Of a DNA stretch of 64,000 nucleotides, positions 25,177-33,537 are shown in pieces; the stretch's first letter is position 1; each line of letters opens with the position of its first letter. The stretch comes from JAJRXC01 sp047639555 (GTDB lineage: Bacteria; Actinomycetota; Acidimicrobiia; Acidimicrobiales; Aldehydirespiratoraceae): assembly GCA_047639555.1 (NCBI GenBank), contig JBLIOE010000006.1:1-64000 (forward strand). Direction: 5' to 3'. The translations under genes were made by a program, and so were the position numbers. A model generated the notes under the pieces. It ran no database searches and was not told the DNA's origin. It worked only from the letters and a program-made list of their open reading frames with translations.

Positions 25177-26115
25177 ATGGCTGGCGGTCTCGTCGGGTTG
25201 TTTGATGACGTAGCGGCATTAGCGAAACTCGCCGCGGCCTCGATCGACGATGTTGGTGCGGCCGCGGCTCGGGCCAGCATGAAGGCTGCCGGTGTAGTGG
25301 TGGACGACACGGCGGTCACGCCCTCCTATGTGCATGGCCTCGCGGCCGACCGCGAGCTCCCGATCATCAAGAAGATCGCCACTGGGTCGATTCGTAACAA
25401 GCTGCTGTTCATTCTCCCCGTCGCATTGGTGCTCAGCGAGTGGGCGCCCACGATCGTCGAGATCATTCTGATGTGTGGTGGCACTTTCCTTTGTTACGAA
25501 GGTGGCCACAAGATCCTTCATGCGCTCAAGGGTGACAACCACGACCACGATGTCCCGGCTGCCGCCCTCGGGCCCGACGCCGAGGAAGCCACGATCAAGG
25601 GTGCGGTTCGTACCGACTTCATTCTGTCAGCAGAGATCATGGTGATCTCGCTAAAGGAAGTCATCGATGAGGGATTCCTGCAACGCGGAATCATCATGGT
25701 GGTCGTCGCGGTCTTCATCACCGTCCTCGTCTATGGCCTGGTCGCCGTGATCGTGAAAATGGACGACGTCGGTCTCGCTATGGCGCAGCGCGACGAGCCC
25801 GCCTCACAGAAGATCGGTCGGGCACTGGTCGCCGGCATGCCGAAGCTCCTCACCGGGCTGACGATCGTAGGCACGGCCGCCATGCTCTGGGTGGGTGGCC
25901 ATATTCTGCTGGTCGGCACCGACGAGCTCGGATGGGGCTGGCCCTATGGCATCGTCCACGACGCCGAAGAGACCGTGCACGGTTCCGGCATTCTCGTATG
26001 GCTGGTGAACACCGGCATCTCCGCCGTTGTGGGGTTGGCGGTCGGCCTCATGGTGGTGACCGTGGTGGCGAAGCTGCCGTTCGGATCGAAGGACACGCAC
26101 GAGGCCCGCGCCTAA
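25177..26115 (+). CDS. DUF808 inner-membrane protein (YedI family)
   Basis: 312 residues beginning MAGGLVGLFDDVAALAK, the DUF808 signature, followed by about six or seven membrane segments and LCYEGGHKILHAL. Length matches E. coli YedI (305). GTGAGG lies 6 nt before the ATG, and TAGCCT upstream (25141-25146) may be its -10. Function in any organism is not established; it lies 47 bp after hrpA. Confidence 0.92.
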   Translation: MAGGLVGLFDDVAALAKLAAASIDDVGAAAARASMKAAGVVVDDTAVTPSYVHGLAADRELPIIKKIATGSIRNKLLFILPVALVLSEWAPTIVEIILMCGGTFLCYEGGHKILHALKGDNHDHDVPAAALGPDAEEATIKGAVRTDFILSAEIMVISLKEVIDEGFLQRGIIMVVVAVFITVLVYGLVAVIVKMDDVGLAMAQRDEPASQKIGRALVAGMPKLLTGLTIVGTAAMLWVGGHILLVGTDELGWGWPYGIVHDAEETVHGSGILVWLVNTGISAVVGLAVGLMVVTVVAKLPFGSKDTHEARA

Positions 26116-26151
26116 CCAACGACTCGGGCGCGGGGAATGGGAGCGGCTTCG

Positions 26152-26180
26152 TTGCTGTTTCCTCATATGGCGAGTATGTA
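26152..26180 (+). promoter_or_regulatory. Promoter (-35 TTGCTG, 17 bp, -10 TATGTA) for the reductase fusion
   Basis: TTGCTG at 26152-26157 and TATGTA at 26175-26180 are spaced 17 bp. The transcript would start near 26187, past the ATG at 26137, and reach GAGGAG (26205-26210) before GTG 26215. This argues for the GTG start. Confidence 0.5.
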
Positions 26181-26214
26181 TGGTGCCGGTTCCGGCCCTG
26201 GGTTGAGGAGATTT

Positions 26215-27981
26215 GTGGAGACCACATCGACCACCGAGTCCGGCCGCTACGACCTTGTGATCATCGGCGGTAACGCGGGCGGGCTTTCCGTGGCGATCTC
26301 GTCGTTGCGATCGGGAATCGAACGAGTTCGCATTATCGAACCCGGACATGAGGTGGCGTTCCCCGAGCTCGTCCCGGAGAACAATCTCGATGTCGGCTTC
26401 GGCGAGCAGGTCGAGAGCATCGATCGCGACGGCGACGACATCGTTGTGGTCACCGACCACCACACCTATCGAGCTCGCGGCTGCCTCGTTGCCCAACGCG
26501 TGTCCGATCCGGCCTGGACTCCGCCGATCCCGATGGATGGGGTCAGCTCCGTCAGCGTTGATGAGCTGCCGGAGCAGCTCAACGACAAAGACATCCTGGT
26601 GATCGGATACTCCGACAACGCAGTCGAGCTTGTCGCTCGCGCCGCGCACCATGGCGCGAGCGTCGTGATGGCCGCCGGTGGAATTGACCCAGCCCGCCTC
26701 TCGCCCGCCGGTGAACACATGTTGCGACGGCTCGAGCGCGAACGCCGTGCGACCATCCTGTATCGCTCGATTCCGAATCAGATCGGTCAGGTCGACGGTG
26801 ACCCGCTCGCCTACTTCGACGATCGACGTACCCCCGACCTTGAGTTCGATCACATCGTCTTTGCGTCGACACGGCATCAGCCCGACGAAACCCGCGCTCC
26901 GATCACCGCCGCGGCGATTGCGACGGGTCGAGTGATCTGCCTTGCCCGTGACCACGAGTTCAACGAAGGACCAATTGCGCACGGTTGGGAGGTTGGTCGG
27001 GTCGTTGCTGATGCGGTGTTTCCGGAGATTCCGCTCGCCCCCGAACGCACCGCGATCGAACGCCGTTCTGCGCACTCCGGCGCGGTGCAAGAGCTCCGCG
27101 ATGAGCACTACAACGCGACGATCACCCACTTCGAGCCAACCCATTCCGATCTCTGGGTGTTGCGGGTTCGGCCCGACCATGGCGACACCGCCCACCAGGC
27201 CGGGCAATACGCCACGTTGGGTCTCGGCTACTGGGAGGGGCGAGTCGACGACGCAGTCGACGACAATCTCGACGACCGCTGGGACAAGCTGATCCGCCGG
27301 TCGTACTCCATCTCCCACCCGATCTTCGATGAGCACGGCTATCTCGCTCGGCGGATGGAGAGTGACGAGCTCGAGTTCTACATTGTGTTGGTCGCTCCCA
27401 CCGATGAGAACACGCCCGGCCTTACGCCTCGGCTTGCACGCATGCGGCCGGGCGACCGCATTTTCCTTGGCGCCAAGGTTGCGGGTCGTTACACGCTCAG
27501 CTCGGTGATCGACCCGCAGTCGACCATTGTGTTGCTTTCAACCGGCACGGGGGAAGCGCCCCACAACTCGATGGCCACCGAGCTGCTGCAGAAGGGTCAT
27601 GTCGGGCCGATCGTTGCTGCCGTGACAGTTCGCCAGTGGGCCGATCTCGGCTATCACGAGAAACATCGTGAGCTTGAGTCTCGTTATCCCAACTACAGCT
27701 ATATCCCGCTGCCCACGCGTGAGGCGGATGTGCCGAAGCGCTACCTGCAAGACCTCATCACAAATGGTGAGATCGAAGAGGCGGCCGGACGGTCACTCGA
27801 GCCGACGAACACTCATGTGTTCCTCTGTGGCAACCCGTCAATGATCGGATTACCCGAAGAGGTCGACGGCCAAGAGGTCTTCCCCGAAACCGTCGGTGTG
27901 GTGCAGCTCCTCAGTGAGCGTGGGTTCACGCTGGATCGGCGCAACGATCCGGGGAACATCCACTACGAGGAATACTGGTAG
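26215..27981 (+). CDS. Fusion of FAD/NAD(P) disulfide-reductase-like domain and ferredoxin-NADP reductase
   Basis: 588 residues from GTG 26215; a longer start at 26137 lies upstream of the likely promoter. The N-terminal half (about 1-290) is a two-Rossmann flavoprotein: YDLVIIGGNAGG binds FAD and DILVIGYSDNAVEL the second nucleotide. The C-terminal half (about 310-588) is a bacterial Fpr-type ferredoxin/flavodoxin-NADP reductase: RRSYSISHP for FAD, LLSTGTGEAPHNSM for NADP, and the closing YEEYW like the Fpr ending. No CxxC redox pair is seen in the N-terminal domain, so it is not a thioredoxin reductase. It could shuttle electrons between NADPH and a ferredoxin. Confidence 0.88.
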   Translation: METTSTTESGRYDLVIIGGNAGGLSVAISSLRSGIERVRIIEPGHEVAFPELVPENNLDVGFGEQVESIDRDGDDIVVVTDHHTYRARGCLVAQRVSDPAWTPPIPMDGVSSVSVDELPEQLNDKDILVIGYSDNAVELVARAAHHGASVVMAAGGIDPARLSPAGEHMLRRLERERRATILYRSIPNQIGQVDGDPLAYFDDRRTPDLEFDHIVFASTRHQPDETRAPITAAAIATGRVICLARDHEFNEGPIAHGWEVGRVVADAVFPEIPLAPERTAIERRSAHSGAVQELRDEHYNATITHFEPTHSDLWVLRVRPDHGDTAHQAGQYATLGLGYWEGRVDDAVDDNLDDRWDKLIRRSYSISHPIFDEHGYLARRMESDELEFYIVLVAPTDENTPGLTPRLARMRPGDRIFLGAKVAGRYTLSSVIDPQSTIVLLSTGTGEAPHNSMATELLQKGHVGPIVAAVTVRQWADLGYHEKHRELESRYPNYSYIPLPTREADVPKRYLQDLITNGEIEEAAGRSLEPTNTHVFLCGNPSMIGLPEEVDGQEVFPETVGVVQLLSERGFTLDRRNDPGNIHYEEYW

Positions 27982-28015
27982 GCCGCCTAGCCGCGATTGT
28001 GCGTGGGTCCGCTCG

Positions 28016-30451
28016 TCAGATCGTGACAGGCAATATTGAGCGCACGTCTCGAGCCGAGGCCGCCACGAGAAGTTCGTAGTCGCCCGTGTCGACGGTCCAG
28101 GCGTGGGTGCCCGGATCCCAGCGGGCGAACGCTCGGGCTCGCAGAGTGATAGTCGCGGACGCGGTCTCGCCTGGATTGACCGTGACCTTCGCGAATCCAG
28201 CGAGCTCCTTCACCGGGCGCGGGACCACGTGCTCATTAGCCGCGGCGTAGATCTGCACAACGTCGCTACCGGGCCGGTCGCCGGTGTTGGTGACAGGCAC
28301 GGTGACGGTGAGCTCGGTGCCCGAGCCACTGACTGTCGGCTCGCCCCACGTGAAGCTTGTATACGAACCACCGTGGCCAAACGGAATGAGCGGCTCGGTG
28401 CCGCGGGCGTCGTAACCCCGGTACCCCACGAAGACACCCTCGCCGTAACGGACAACGCCGGCTTCCCCGGGATAGTTCAGGTACGACGGTGTGTCGCGTT
28501 CGTCCCGCGCCCACGTCGTCGGCATTCGGCCGGACGGCTCGGCGTCGCCCATCAACACGTCGGCGATGGCCTCGCCTGCTTCCTGCCCCGGGTACCAAGC
28601 CATCACAACGGCGGGAACGTCGGCCAGCCACGGAAGGGTCATCGGCGCGCCACAGTTCAAAACCACGATGGTGTTCGGGTTGGCGGCAACCACCCGACGG
28701 ACGAGTTCGTCCTGACCATTGGGAAGGTCAATCGATTCGCGATCGCCGCCCTCTGATTCCCACTCGGCACTCGAGCCGACGACTACGATTGCGGTGTCGG
28801 CCGCGGCGGCGAGGGCGGCGGCTTCACGAAGGCCAACCTCGGTATCGATGTCGGCCAACTCGGCCGCGACATCGACCATACATATCCATTGCCCGCCCTG
28901 GCGAGGGGCGTGTTCGAGCCGCATTTGGTACGTCTGGCCGGCCTCGAGATGCCGGTAGCCGTCGCCGCCATGGAGCCCGAGTCCGGCGCTGAAACCGCCC
29001 TCTTGGTTGTCGGTGACGAACTCGTCGTCGACGTAGAGGCGAGCCTCGCTGAAGCCAAGGGCACAGAGCCGATGTCGCCCTGATTCCACTGGTGTCATCG
29101 TGAATGTCACCCGTACAGAGATTGAGTCGTGGCCGGCCGGGAAGGAATCACCGAACCACACACCGAAGGGTCGGGGACGGGTGTGTTCATCGATCAACTC
29201 GCCGTCGAAGCCGATTCCGTCGAAGACCTCGAAGGTGACACCCTCGTCGCCGATCCACTCTTCGGGAATGGCCGTGGCCTTGCGGGCCATATCGACGCCG
29301 GGTGCGGTGCCGACGAGTCGGTCGCCCAGGCGCTCGGTCATCGAGTCGAGGACATTAGTGGAGCGATGACTTTGCAGGCTGGCCGAACCGCCGCCGAGCA
29401 TGGCGGTTCCGGCAACCCCGGGTCCGATCAGCGCGATAGTGCCCGATGACGCGAGCGGTAGGACCCCTCCCTCATTGCGCAAGAGCACCATTGAGTCGGT
29501 GGCGGCGCGCCGAGCGAGGGCTCGGTGTTCGGGCCGTTCAACGCTTCGCTCTTCGTGGTTGGTCGCGGTGCCCAGACGGCCGGCCCAATCCAGGAAACGA
29601 AGGATCCGACGGACCTTGTCGTCAAGCCGCGCTTCATCAACGTCGCCGCGTGCGACGGCGTCGCGCAGCTGGTCGTTGCCCCACTGACGGCCCGGGCCAG
29701 GCATCTCGAGATCGAGGCCGTGGCGGGCGGGGGCAACGGTCTCCTTGATGGCGCCCCAGTCGGACACAACAAAGCCGGTGAAGCCCCACTCGTCCTTCAA
29801 TACGCCGGTCAACAGCTCGGGGTGGGCACAGGCGTGGTCGCCGTTGACGAAGTTGTACGCGCCCATGACGGACTGGACGTTGGCCTCTTTTACCGCGGCT
29901 TCAAAGGGCGGAAGGTAGATCTCGCGAAGTGAACGTTCGTCGACATCGACGTCGATGGTGAAGCGCTCGAACTCCTGATCGTTGGCCACAAAGTGCTTCA
30001 CGCAGGCCCCAACTCCCTTGCTCTGCACACCATTGATGTAGGCGACCGCAGTGCGGGAGGTGAGTTCTGGGTCTTCGCTGTAGGACTCGAAGTGGCGTCC
30101 GCCGCGGGGCGAGCGGTGCAGATTGACGGTCGGGGCCAGGAGAACGTCGACCAGGCGGTCGTTGGCCTCAGTACCGAGCGCCTCGCCGACCTCGTACACG
30201 AGCTCGGGGTCCCACGTGGCCGACAGCGCGGAGGGACCGGGAACCACAAGGCCCGGTCCCATGGCTCGTCCGCGGACGCCAACGGGCCCGTCGCTGACCG
30301 TCCACTCGGGAATACCGAGCCGCTCACAGCCCGAGACGATCCATGCTCCCTGGCCGCGCACCATCTCACATTTCTCTTCGAGTGTGAGCTCAGTGATCAG
30401 TCCCTCGATGTCGTGCTTCGAGGAAGTGTCTGCCGTGTCGTTGTTGGCCAT
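28016..30451 (-). CDS. Glycoside hydrolase family 3 beta-glucosidase with PA14 insert
   Basis: 811 residues. The GH3 N-terminal barrel carries the nucleophile Asp in GFVVSDWGA, and RHGLDLEMPG follows. The second alpha/beta domain (VLLRNEGGVLPL, VVVGSSAEWESEGGDR) is interrupted by a PA14-like carbohydrate-binding insert (about 400-510), and a fibronectin-III-like domain closes the protein. It lacks a signal peptide, so it probably acts on short beta-glucosides inside the cell. No sugar transporter or regulator is near. Confidence 0.93.
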   Translation of the reverse strand: MANNDTADTSSKHDIEGLITELTLEEKCEMVRGQGAWIVSGCERLGIPEWTVSDGPVGVRGRAMGPGLVVPGPSALSATWDPELVYEVGEALGTEANDRLVDVLLAPTVNLHRSPRGGRHFESYSEDPELTSRTAVAYINGVQSKGVGACVKHFVANDQEFERFTIDVDVDERSLREIYLPPFEAAVKEANVQSVMGAYNFVNGDHACAHPELLTGVLKDEWGFTGFVVSDWGAIKETVAPARHGLDLEMPGPGRQWGNDQLRDAVARGDVDEARLDDKVRRILRFLDWAGRLGTATNHEERSVERPEHRALARRAATDSMVLLRNEGGVLPLASSGTIALIGPGVAGTAMLGGGSASLQSHRSTNVLDSMTERLGDRLVGTAPGVDMARKATAIPEEWIGDEGVTFEVFDGIGFDGELIDEHTRPRPFGVWFGDSFPAGHDSISVRVTFTMTPVESGRHRLCALGFSEARLYVDDEFVTDNQEGGFSAGLGLHGGDGYRHLEAGQTYQMRLEHAPRQGGQWICMVDVAAELADIDTEVGLREAAALAAAADTAIVVVGSSAEWESEGGDRESIDLPNGQDELVRRVVAANPNTIVVLNCGAPMTLPWLADVPAVVMAWYPGQEAGEAIADVLMGDAEPSGRMPTTWARDERDTPSYLNYPGEAGVVRYGEGVFVGYRGYDARGTEPLIPFGHGGSYTSFTWGEPTVSGSGTELTVTVPVTNTGDRPGSDVVQIYAAANEHVVPRPVKELAGFAKVTVNPGETASATITLRARAFARWDPGTHAWTVDTGDYELLVAASARDVRSILPVTI

Positions 30452-30500
30452 CCGGCAGTGTTCCGCTCAGGGCGGTTCAGTGCAACCCCAGCCTGTGGTG

Positions 30501-31562
30501 CTAGTTGGCCGTCGCGATGATGTGGCCGATCGCTGGATCGGTGCGCCCTTCGAGCAGCTCTCGATAGATCGGCTCTGTGGCCGCAACGCCCGATGACTCC
30601 TCGACCGTGAGCCATGCCGACGTGCCGGCGAAGAAGACGAGCAGGTCGGCGTCGATGCGGGCGGCCGCTTCAGCGGGACCCCAATCCTGGTTCCGTTTCG
30701 CGATTTGTGAGGGAGCGAAGAAGAATTCTGGTGTCGGGCCGGGAAGTTCGCCGCCGGACCCGGTCTCCTCCCAATGGGTTGCTCCCACCTGAATCGAGAA
30801 GCGGAGCGAGTCGCCGAAGTGTTGGTGGATCCGGCTGAGCACCTTGGCGTTGCCGGCCATGTCGACCACGCCGCTCAGACGGGCTGAGTCCAGCGACTCG
30901 ATGTCGTCGTACGACAGGATCTGGTCGTAGTAGCCGAGCGACTCGACGAACGAGACGTTGCCCGCCGAGGTCAGGCCGACCGCATGGTGGCCGCGGGACT
31001 GAAGCCGCTGGGCGAGCGCGATCGATGTCTTCGAAGACGCGCTGGTGACGATCGTGGATGTTGCGTCGTGGAAGCCATTGTCGCCGAGGTAGTCGTCGAC
31101 GAGCCACGAGGTCATGAACAGGCCGCGGAGGAGGAGGTACAGGTTGCCGGTGTGGGCATCGGGAATGGTGTCGGTGACGTTGGTGAAGCTCGTGTAAACG
31201 GCGGCGTGGGGCTCTCGATGGGCGCCGACATCGTTGAAGCCGATACCGGACTTGGATGCCGTGATGACAACCTCGTTGGCCATAGGAAAGAAGCCGAAGT
31301 AGCGGCTGTCGACGGTGATGTCGGGATTGGTGGATTCGGTCACGCGACCAAAACCCATCACGGGGACTCGACCCCAAGGATCAGTTGATGGAAAGAAGCC
31401 CCAGTAGCCGAGCATCTCGCCGCTGAGCGCGTAGCTGATGTTGTTCGCGGTGACGGCAAAACGTTCGACGGCAAGTCGGACTTGACCCTCGCCCAGCGCC
31501 GGTGACGGATTCTCGACCAGTTGTGTCTGGTGGAAGTCGCTTCGGTTTACTTCGAAGATCAT
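30501..31562 (-). CDS. DUF2855 protein, MDR/quinone-reductase-like
   Basis: 353 residues with the DUF2855 pattern: early NNISYALSGEMLGYWGFFP, GFGRV, and TIVTSASSKTSIALA as a Rossmann-like turn of the medium-chain dehydrogenase fold, ending in a lid region. No zinc-binding cysteines are seen. Its ATG is 6 nt after TAGGGT and it is divergent from the GST-like gene at 31615, 52 bp away. Activity is unknown for the family. Confidence 0.85.
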   Translation of the reverse strand: MIFEVNRSDFHQTQLVENPSPALGEGQVRLAVERFAVTANNISYALSGEMLGYWGFFPSTDPWGRVPVMGFGRVTESTNPDITVDSRYFGFFPMANEVVITASKSGIGFNDVGAHREPHAAVYTSFTNVTDTIPDAHTGNLYLLLRGLFMTSWLVDDYLGDNGFHDATSTIVTSASSKTSIALAQRLQSRGHHAVGLTSAGNVSFVESLGYYDQILSYDDIESLDSARLSGVVDMAGNAKVLSRIHQHFGDSLRFSIQVGATHWEETGSGGELPGPTPEFFFAPSQIAKRNQDWGPAEAAARIDADLLVFFAGTSAWLTVEESSGVAATEPIYRELLEGRTDPAIGHIIATAN

Positions 31563-31568
31563 GGCCGG

Positions 31569-31574
31569 ACCCTA
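31569..31574 (-). promoter_or_regulatory. -10 box of the leaderless promoter for the DUF2855 gene
   Basis: TAGGGT on the minus strand, 6 nt before ATG 31562. Confidence 0.5.
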
Positions 31575-31601
31575 ACTATTGTCAGTTCCATGCGCAAAAG
31601 A

Positions 31602-31607
31602 TAACGT
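31602..31607 (+). promoter_or_regulatory. -10 box of the leaderless promoter for the second GST-like gene
   Basis: TAACGT, 7 nt before ATG 31615; it lies 27 bp from the divergent box at 31569-31574, so the two promoters are nearly back to back. Confidence 0.5.
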
Positions 31608-31614
31608 CGCCGCG

Positions 31615-32796
31615 ATGTCGACCAATCCTCACGCCGGCCGCTACGTGCTCTACGGGGCCCCGGTGTCCCTTTATACGGGAAAGGCGAGGTCTTATCTCCG
31701 CAAACAAGGCATCGATTTTGTCGAAGTTGGGCCAGGCAGCGACCGTTATCTGAATGTGATTGTGCCGGCCGTTGGTCGCTGGATCATCCCGTGTTTGGAG
31801 ACGCCCGACGGCGAGATCGTTCAGGACGGCGCCGACATCATCAAATACTTCGAGACCGGCGCGGGTGCCGACCTGCGTGCTTATCCCGACGCCTATCCCG
31901 CGACCGCAGCCCATCGAGCGATCTCCCATGTGTTCGAGATGTTCGGGGGTGAAGGTCTCCTTCGGCCGGCCATGCACTACCGCTGGAACTTCAACGATGT
32001 GAACCTGGAGTTCTTGCGGGCGGAGTTCGCGCTTCTTGCTCCCGCCGGTCTCGACCCCGAACAGCAATCGGCGGCCTTCGACCACTCCAGCGGTCGGATG
32101 CGGAAGGCCGCGTCGGGCTTCGGAGTCACGCCGGAATCGGTGCCACTTATCGAGGAGTCGTTCCAGGAATTTCTCCGCCTCTTCAGTCGACACCTGGAGA
32201 CTTCGCCCTATCTGCTGGGTGGCGCCCCGACACTCGGCGACTACTGCCTCATGGGCGCGATGTGGGCCCATCTCTTCCGGGATCCTGCCCCCCAACAGCT
32301 CATCAAGCAGGTGGCGCCGCGCGTGGGTCGGTGGGTCGAGCGAATGTCCACCTCGGAGCCCTACGAGCATGAGTTCGGCGACCATTCGGGCCGCCTCTTC
32401 GCCGACGACAGTGTGCCCGACACGTTGCGAGACATGCTGCGGTTCGTGGAGGAGGAGTACCTCAACGAGATCACCGCCCACGTGGCCTTCGCCAACGAAT
32501 GGCTCTCGGCCCACCCCGACATCGTGGCCGGCACCAACGGCAAGTCGAATCCCGCAAGTCGCGGCATCGGTGCCGCCGACTTCGAATGGCGAGGTCTCAC
32601 GCTGACCACGGGTGTCATGCCCTACCGCCTGTGGCTCCTCCAACACCTCACTGATGATCTTGCTGAGGCCCCGATCGACGATCAAGAGCGGGTGCGAGCA
32701 GTCTTCGCCGACGTCGGTCTTGAACAGCTGCTCGACCTGCGCGTAAATCGCCGCGTTGAACGCACGAATCATCTCGAAGTTTGGGGTCCGGTCTAG
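31615..32796 (+). CDS. Extended glutathione S-transferase-like protein
   Basis: 393 residues from ATG 31615. The N-terminal domain has VLYGAPVSLYTGKARSYLRK, then IIPCLETPDGEIVQDGADII, the cis-Pro and Asp/Ser part of the thiol site. The helical domain has SPYLLGGAPTLGDYCLMGAM. Like the protein at 17594 it continues about 150 residues past a normal GST, to a similar long C-terminal region, so the two are paralogues. It is followed by a TetR gene 46 bp later on the same strand. Confidence 0.85.
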   Translation: MSTNPHAGRYVLYGAPVSLYTGKARSYLRKQGIDFVEVGPGSDRYLNVIVPAVGRWIIPCLETPDGEIVQDGADIIKYFETGAGADLRAYPDAYPATAAHRAISHVFEMFGGEGLLRPAMHYRWNFNDVNLEFLRAEFALLAPAGLDPEQQSAAFDHSSGRMRKAASGFGVTPESVPLIEESFQEFLRLFSRHLETSPYLLGGAPTLGDYCLMGAMWAHLFRDPAPQQLIKQVAPRVGRWVERMSTSEPYEHEFGDHSGRLFADDSVPDTLRDMLRFVEEEYLNEITAHVAFANEWLSAHPDIVAGTNGKSNPASRGIGAADFEWRGLTLTTGVMPYRLWLLQHLTDDLAEAPIDDQERVRAVFADVGLEQLLDLRVNRRVERTNHLEVWGPV

Positions 32797-32797
32797 G

Positions 32798-32814
32798 GCC
32801 GACTCTTGGTCGGC
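32798..32814. promoter_or_regulatory. Inverted repeat after the GST-like gene, before tetR
   Basis: GCCGAC-TCTTG-GTCGGC, perfect 6-bp arms, starts 1 bp after the stop codon and ends 16 bp before the tetR -10 box. It has no T-run, so it could be the TetR operator or a weak terminator. Confidence 0.4.
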
Positions 32815-32830
32815 TCGGGTCGGGGTTTGC

Positions 32831-32836
32831 TACTCT
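32831..32836 (+). promoter_or_regulatory. -10 box of the leaderless tetR promoter
   Basis: TACTCT, 6 nt before ATG 32843. Confidence 0.55.
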
Positions 32837-32842
32837 CGGCCG

Positions 32843-33451
32843 ATGAGTGACGTCACGACTTCTGACTCTCAGCTGGATGGTCGAGTCGCTCGACGCGAAC
32901 GGAATCGGACCGCCGTGCTCGACGTTGTCCTCGAGATGTTCGCGGAGGATCAACTCTTCCCGACCATTGAACAAGCGTCGTCGCGCTCCGGTCTGTCGCC
33001 CCGCTCCGTCTATCGCTACTTCGCCGACCCGGGTGAGCTGCTCGAGGCGACAATTGTTCGCTCGTTCGACCAGAGCCGGGGTGTCACCCACCTGCATGCC
33101 ATTGGCGTCGGTCCGCTCGAAGATCGACTGCAGGCGTTCTGCGAATCTCGCGTCCGCCTTCACGGCGTGAGCGGTGCCGTCTGGCGGGCCACGGTCTACA
33201 ACGCGGCCCGACACGAACGTCTTCGCGGCGAGCTCGAAGCCAACCGCGGCCGCAAGCGCGACCAATTCGCGAAACAGTTCGCGCCCGAGCTCGACGCGAT
33301 GCCAGCCGACAAACGTCAACGAGCTCTCGCCGCGGGCGACGTCTTGACCCAGTTGGACTCGATCGACCTGTTGCGTCGGTCGAAGGGTCTTGAGTCTGAT
33401 GCCGCTATTGACGTGCTGGTGAGCGCACTCGGGGCGCTTCTCCGATCGTGA
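32843..33451 (+). CDS. TetR-family transcription regulator
   Basis: 202 residues from ATG 32843, fixed by the -10 box 6 nt upstream; the longer open frame from 32756 overlaps the GST-like gene. The N-terminal HTH reads TIEQASSRSGLSPRSVYRYF, followed by a helical effector domain. It follows the GST-like gene and an inverted repeat, so local autoregulation is likely. Ligand unknown. Confidence 0.9.
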   Translation: MSDVTTSDSQLDGRVARRERNRTAVLDVVLEMFAEDQLFPTIEQASSRSGLSPRSVYRYFADPGELLEATIVRSFDQSRGVTHLHAIGVGPLEDRLQAFCESRVRLHGVSGAVWRATVYNAARHERLRGELEANRGRKRDQFAKQFAPELDAMPADKRQRALAAGDVLTQLDSIDLLRRSKGLESDAAIDVLVSALGALLRS

Positions 33452-33537
33452 CGAAGGCCGGCGACGTGATCATCGTTTCCGGCCCGTCGGTATCCGGAGA
33501 GTCCACCGTCTCGGCGGTCCTCGATGATTCGGGCTAG
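33448..33537 (+). pseudogene. Stub of a P-loop NTPase gene
   Basis: A 29-residue frame starts as GTGA on the tetR stop and reads GDVIIVSGPSVSGESTVS before stopping at TAG. It matches a Walker A region (GPSxxGKST) of a small nucleotide kinase, but the key Lys is Glu and the rest of the protein is missing. Its stop overlaps the end of the convergent binding-protein gene. It looks like a truncated remnant. Confidence 0.55.

Noticed and set aside
25804..27336. 510-codon open frame opposite the reductase fusion and the DUF808 gene
   Set aside because: Its product is Arg/Asp/Gly-rich with no fold motif, while the opposite strand encodes clear domains. Long antisense frames are expected at this GC content.
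27982..28015. Terminator between the reductase fusion and the GH3 gene
   Set aside because: The 34-bp convergent gap has no stable hairpin followed by a T-run.
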